Source: Minisyncoccota bacterium (lineage in GTDB: Bacteria > Patescibacteriota > Minisyncoccia > Phycocordibacterales > UBA2100). Taken from it: a stretch of DNA of 6,130 nt. Numbering within the stretch: the first letter of the stretch is position 1; each line of letters opens with the position of its first letter. This document shows, piece by piece, positions 5,359 to 6,130 of this stretch. The notes below the pieces were generated by a model. It was not told the origin of the DNA. It was given only the letters and a program-made list of their open reading frames with translations, and did not search any database. The DNA is taken from positions 1 to 6,130 of the forward strand of contig JAESTJ010000019.1 in assembly GCA_016763615.1 (NCBI GenBank). Reading direction: 5' to 3'. Both the position numbers and the translations under genes were made by a program.

Positions 5359-6130
5359 GCTCCATTCTCTTCTTCAGAAAACCATTCAAAAAAGTTTTCT
5401 TTTACCTTTTGCTGAGCAATGGTCAAAAACATATCAATATCTACATCTGCTATATCCGTTATTTCAGGTGCATAATAAAATTGAAAATCAAACTTGGAAA
5501 TTAGTTCACCACCCTTCTCTCTTTGCAGGGTTACGATTGAATTCGTATAATCGAGAATATCCTTCTTTGTAATAGAATCTAGAGCCGTATCTTTCTCCGA
5601 GAACCTTAATGACAGCGTATCAGGTGCTGTAAACACTCCATGAGTAAATTTATTTAATAGAGCATTAGCCTTGGTTGCGTCTTCCTCTGTAAAAAGGAAG
5701 ACAATACCTATCCTGCTAATGTATTCAATACCAAATTTTTTAAAAACGTTTTTCTCTAAGTAAGGAATGTAAGTTTCTTTTATTTTTTTGAAAGCGACTT
5801 CTACGTTGTTTGCTTTCAAAGCTAAAATAACACTATCCGTATCCAAAGTTAATGAATTTGAACCATCTTCGCTGAAGAGAATTCTTCCTTTCTGCTCCGC
5901 TCCATCAAATATAGGAGCAGTACTTACACCGCCCCAAGAGCCTTTATTACGAAAAGGTGAATCTTTGTCGTTAATGATATTGTCAATAACTCTGCCTGAT
6001 ATTTCGGGGATACCAAAAGTCCTCCGATGTCGAATACCTAATGTGACGCTAACAAGCTTATCCTTCATTAGTGCCAATTCTAATACACTGAAAGGATTAT
6101 TGGAAGGACTAGTCGTACTTCTAAAATCAC
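5355..6130 (-). CDS. Uncharacterised soluble protein, possibly TIGR04255-like (5' end outside the window)
   Basis: The frame is open to the right edge (first full codon ends at 6128), giving 257 residues. A TTG at 6077 and an ATG at 6068 are internal candidates, but neither has a Shine-Dalgarno and the sequence before them (NNPFSVLELALM) looks protein-like, so the true start probably lies outside. The protein has no signal peptide, membrane segment or cysteine. Counting from the TTG, it shows a beta-like start (KLVSVTLGIRHRRTFGIPEI), a central LTLDTDSVILAL strand, a helix (94-112) leading to GIEYISRIGIVF (116-127), and an acidic C-terminal helix rich in Phe/Trp (FLTIAQQKVKENFFEWF). This layout loosely resembles TIGR04255, a sporadically distributed family of unknown function; I hold this weakly. 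Its TGA stop overlaps the ATG of the membrane-protein gene, so the two are probably one operon and may act together. Confidence 0.8.
   Translation of the reverse strand, partial: DFRSTTSPSNNPFSVLELALMKDKLVSVTLGIRHRRTFGIPEISGRVIDNIINDKDSPFRNKGSWGGVSTAPIFDGAEQKGRILFSEDGSNSLTLDTDSVILALKANNVEVAFKKIKETYIPYLEKNVFKKFGIEYISRIGIVFLFTEEDATKANALLNKFTHGVFTAPDTLSLRFSEKDTALDSITKKDILDYTNSIVTLQREKGGELISKFDFQFYYAPEITDIADVDIDMFLTIAQQKVKENFFEWFSEEENGA

Noticed and set aside
5217..5572. Two + strand open frames opposite the minus-strand operon
   Set aside because: They are shadows of the better-supported minus-strand genes, with Phe/Leu/Tyr-rich translations typical of antisense frames.
1..6130. CRISPR array, tRNA or rRNA genes, insertion sequence with transposase
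   Set aside because: No regularly spaced repeats, no cloverleaf or T-loop signature, and no transposase-like protein were seen on either strand.

Overview
The window looks like a piece of a small, gene-dense bacterial chromosome of moderate-to-low GC. I infer a member of the Patescibacteria (Candidate Phyla Radiation), most likely a Parcubacteria-type lineage. The reasons are a compact GltX lacking the usual cysteine-bearing insert, a coiled-coil M23 peptidase with an exported cysteine pair, genes packed with 1-2 bp gaps or short overlaps, and almost no Shine-Dalgarno sequences. This is an inference from resemblance, since no search was possible. The genetic code appears standard: TGA is used as a stop and tryptophan is encoded by TGG.

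Left part (1-3605, + strand): one tightly packed run of four genes. They are the C-terminal half of murG (lipid II synthesis), a Nudix hydrolase, gltX (glutamyl-tRNA synthetase) and a secreted M23 metallopeptidase with a long coiled coil (peptidoglycan remodelling). Junctions are a 1 bp gap, an 8 bp overlap and a 2 bp gap, so this is very probably one operon joining cell-wall synthesis and turnover with tRNA charging.

Middle (3606-4309): about 700 bp without a credible gene, a long gap beside such tight packing. It holds one strong imperfect hairpin (4008-4038), a weaker hairpin, several possible long-range pairings, an 18 bp imperfect direct repeat near its two ends, a recurring AATGTCGCAC word and a recurring GTGACGTC word. 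At its right end an extended -10 promoter lies so close to the next ATG that the mRNA would be leaderless or nearly so. A structured RNA or a regulatory region is possible, but I recognise no known RNA family.

Right part (4310-6130): three genes I cannot assign to a characterised function. A small membrane-anchored protein on the + strand converges, with a 5 bp gap, on a two-gene minus-strand unit. That unit has an upstream soluble protein of about 250 residues running off the window edge, loosely like the TIGR04255 type, and a single-pass membrane protein coupled to it by an ATGA stop/start overlap. The two membrane proteins have opposite predicted orientations. This cluster and the gene-free stretch before it are the least explained part of the window.
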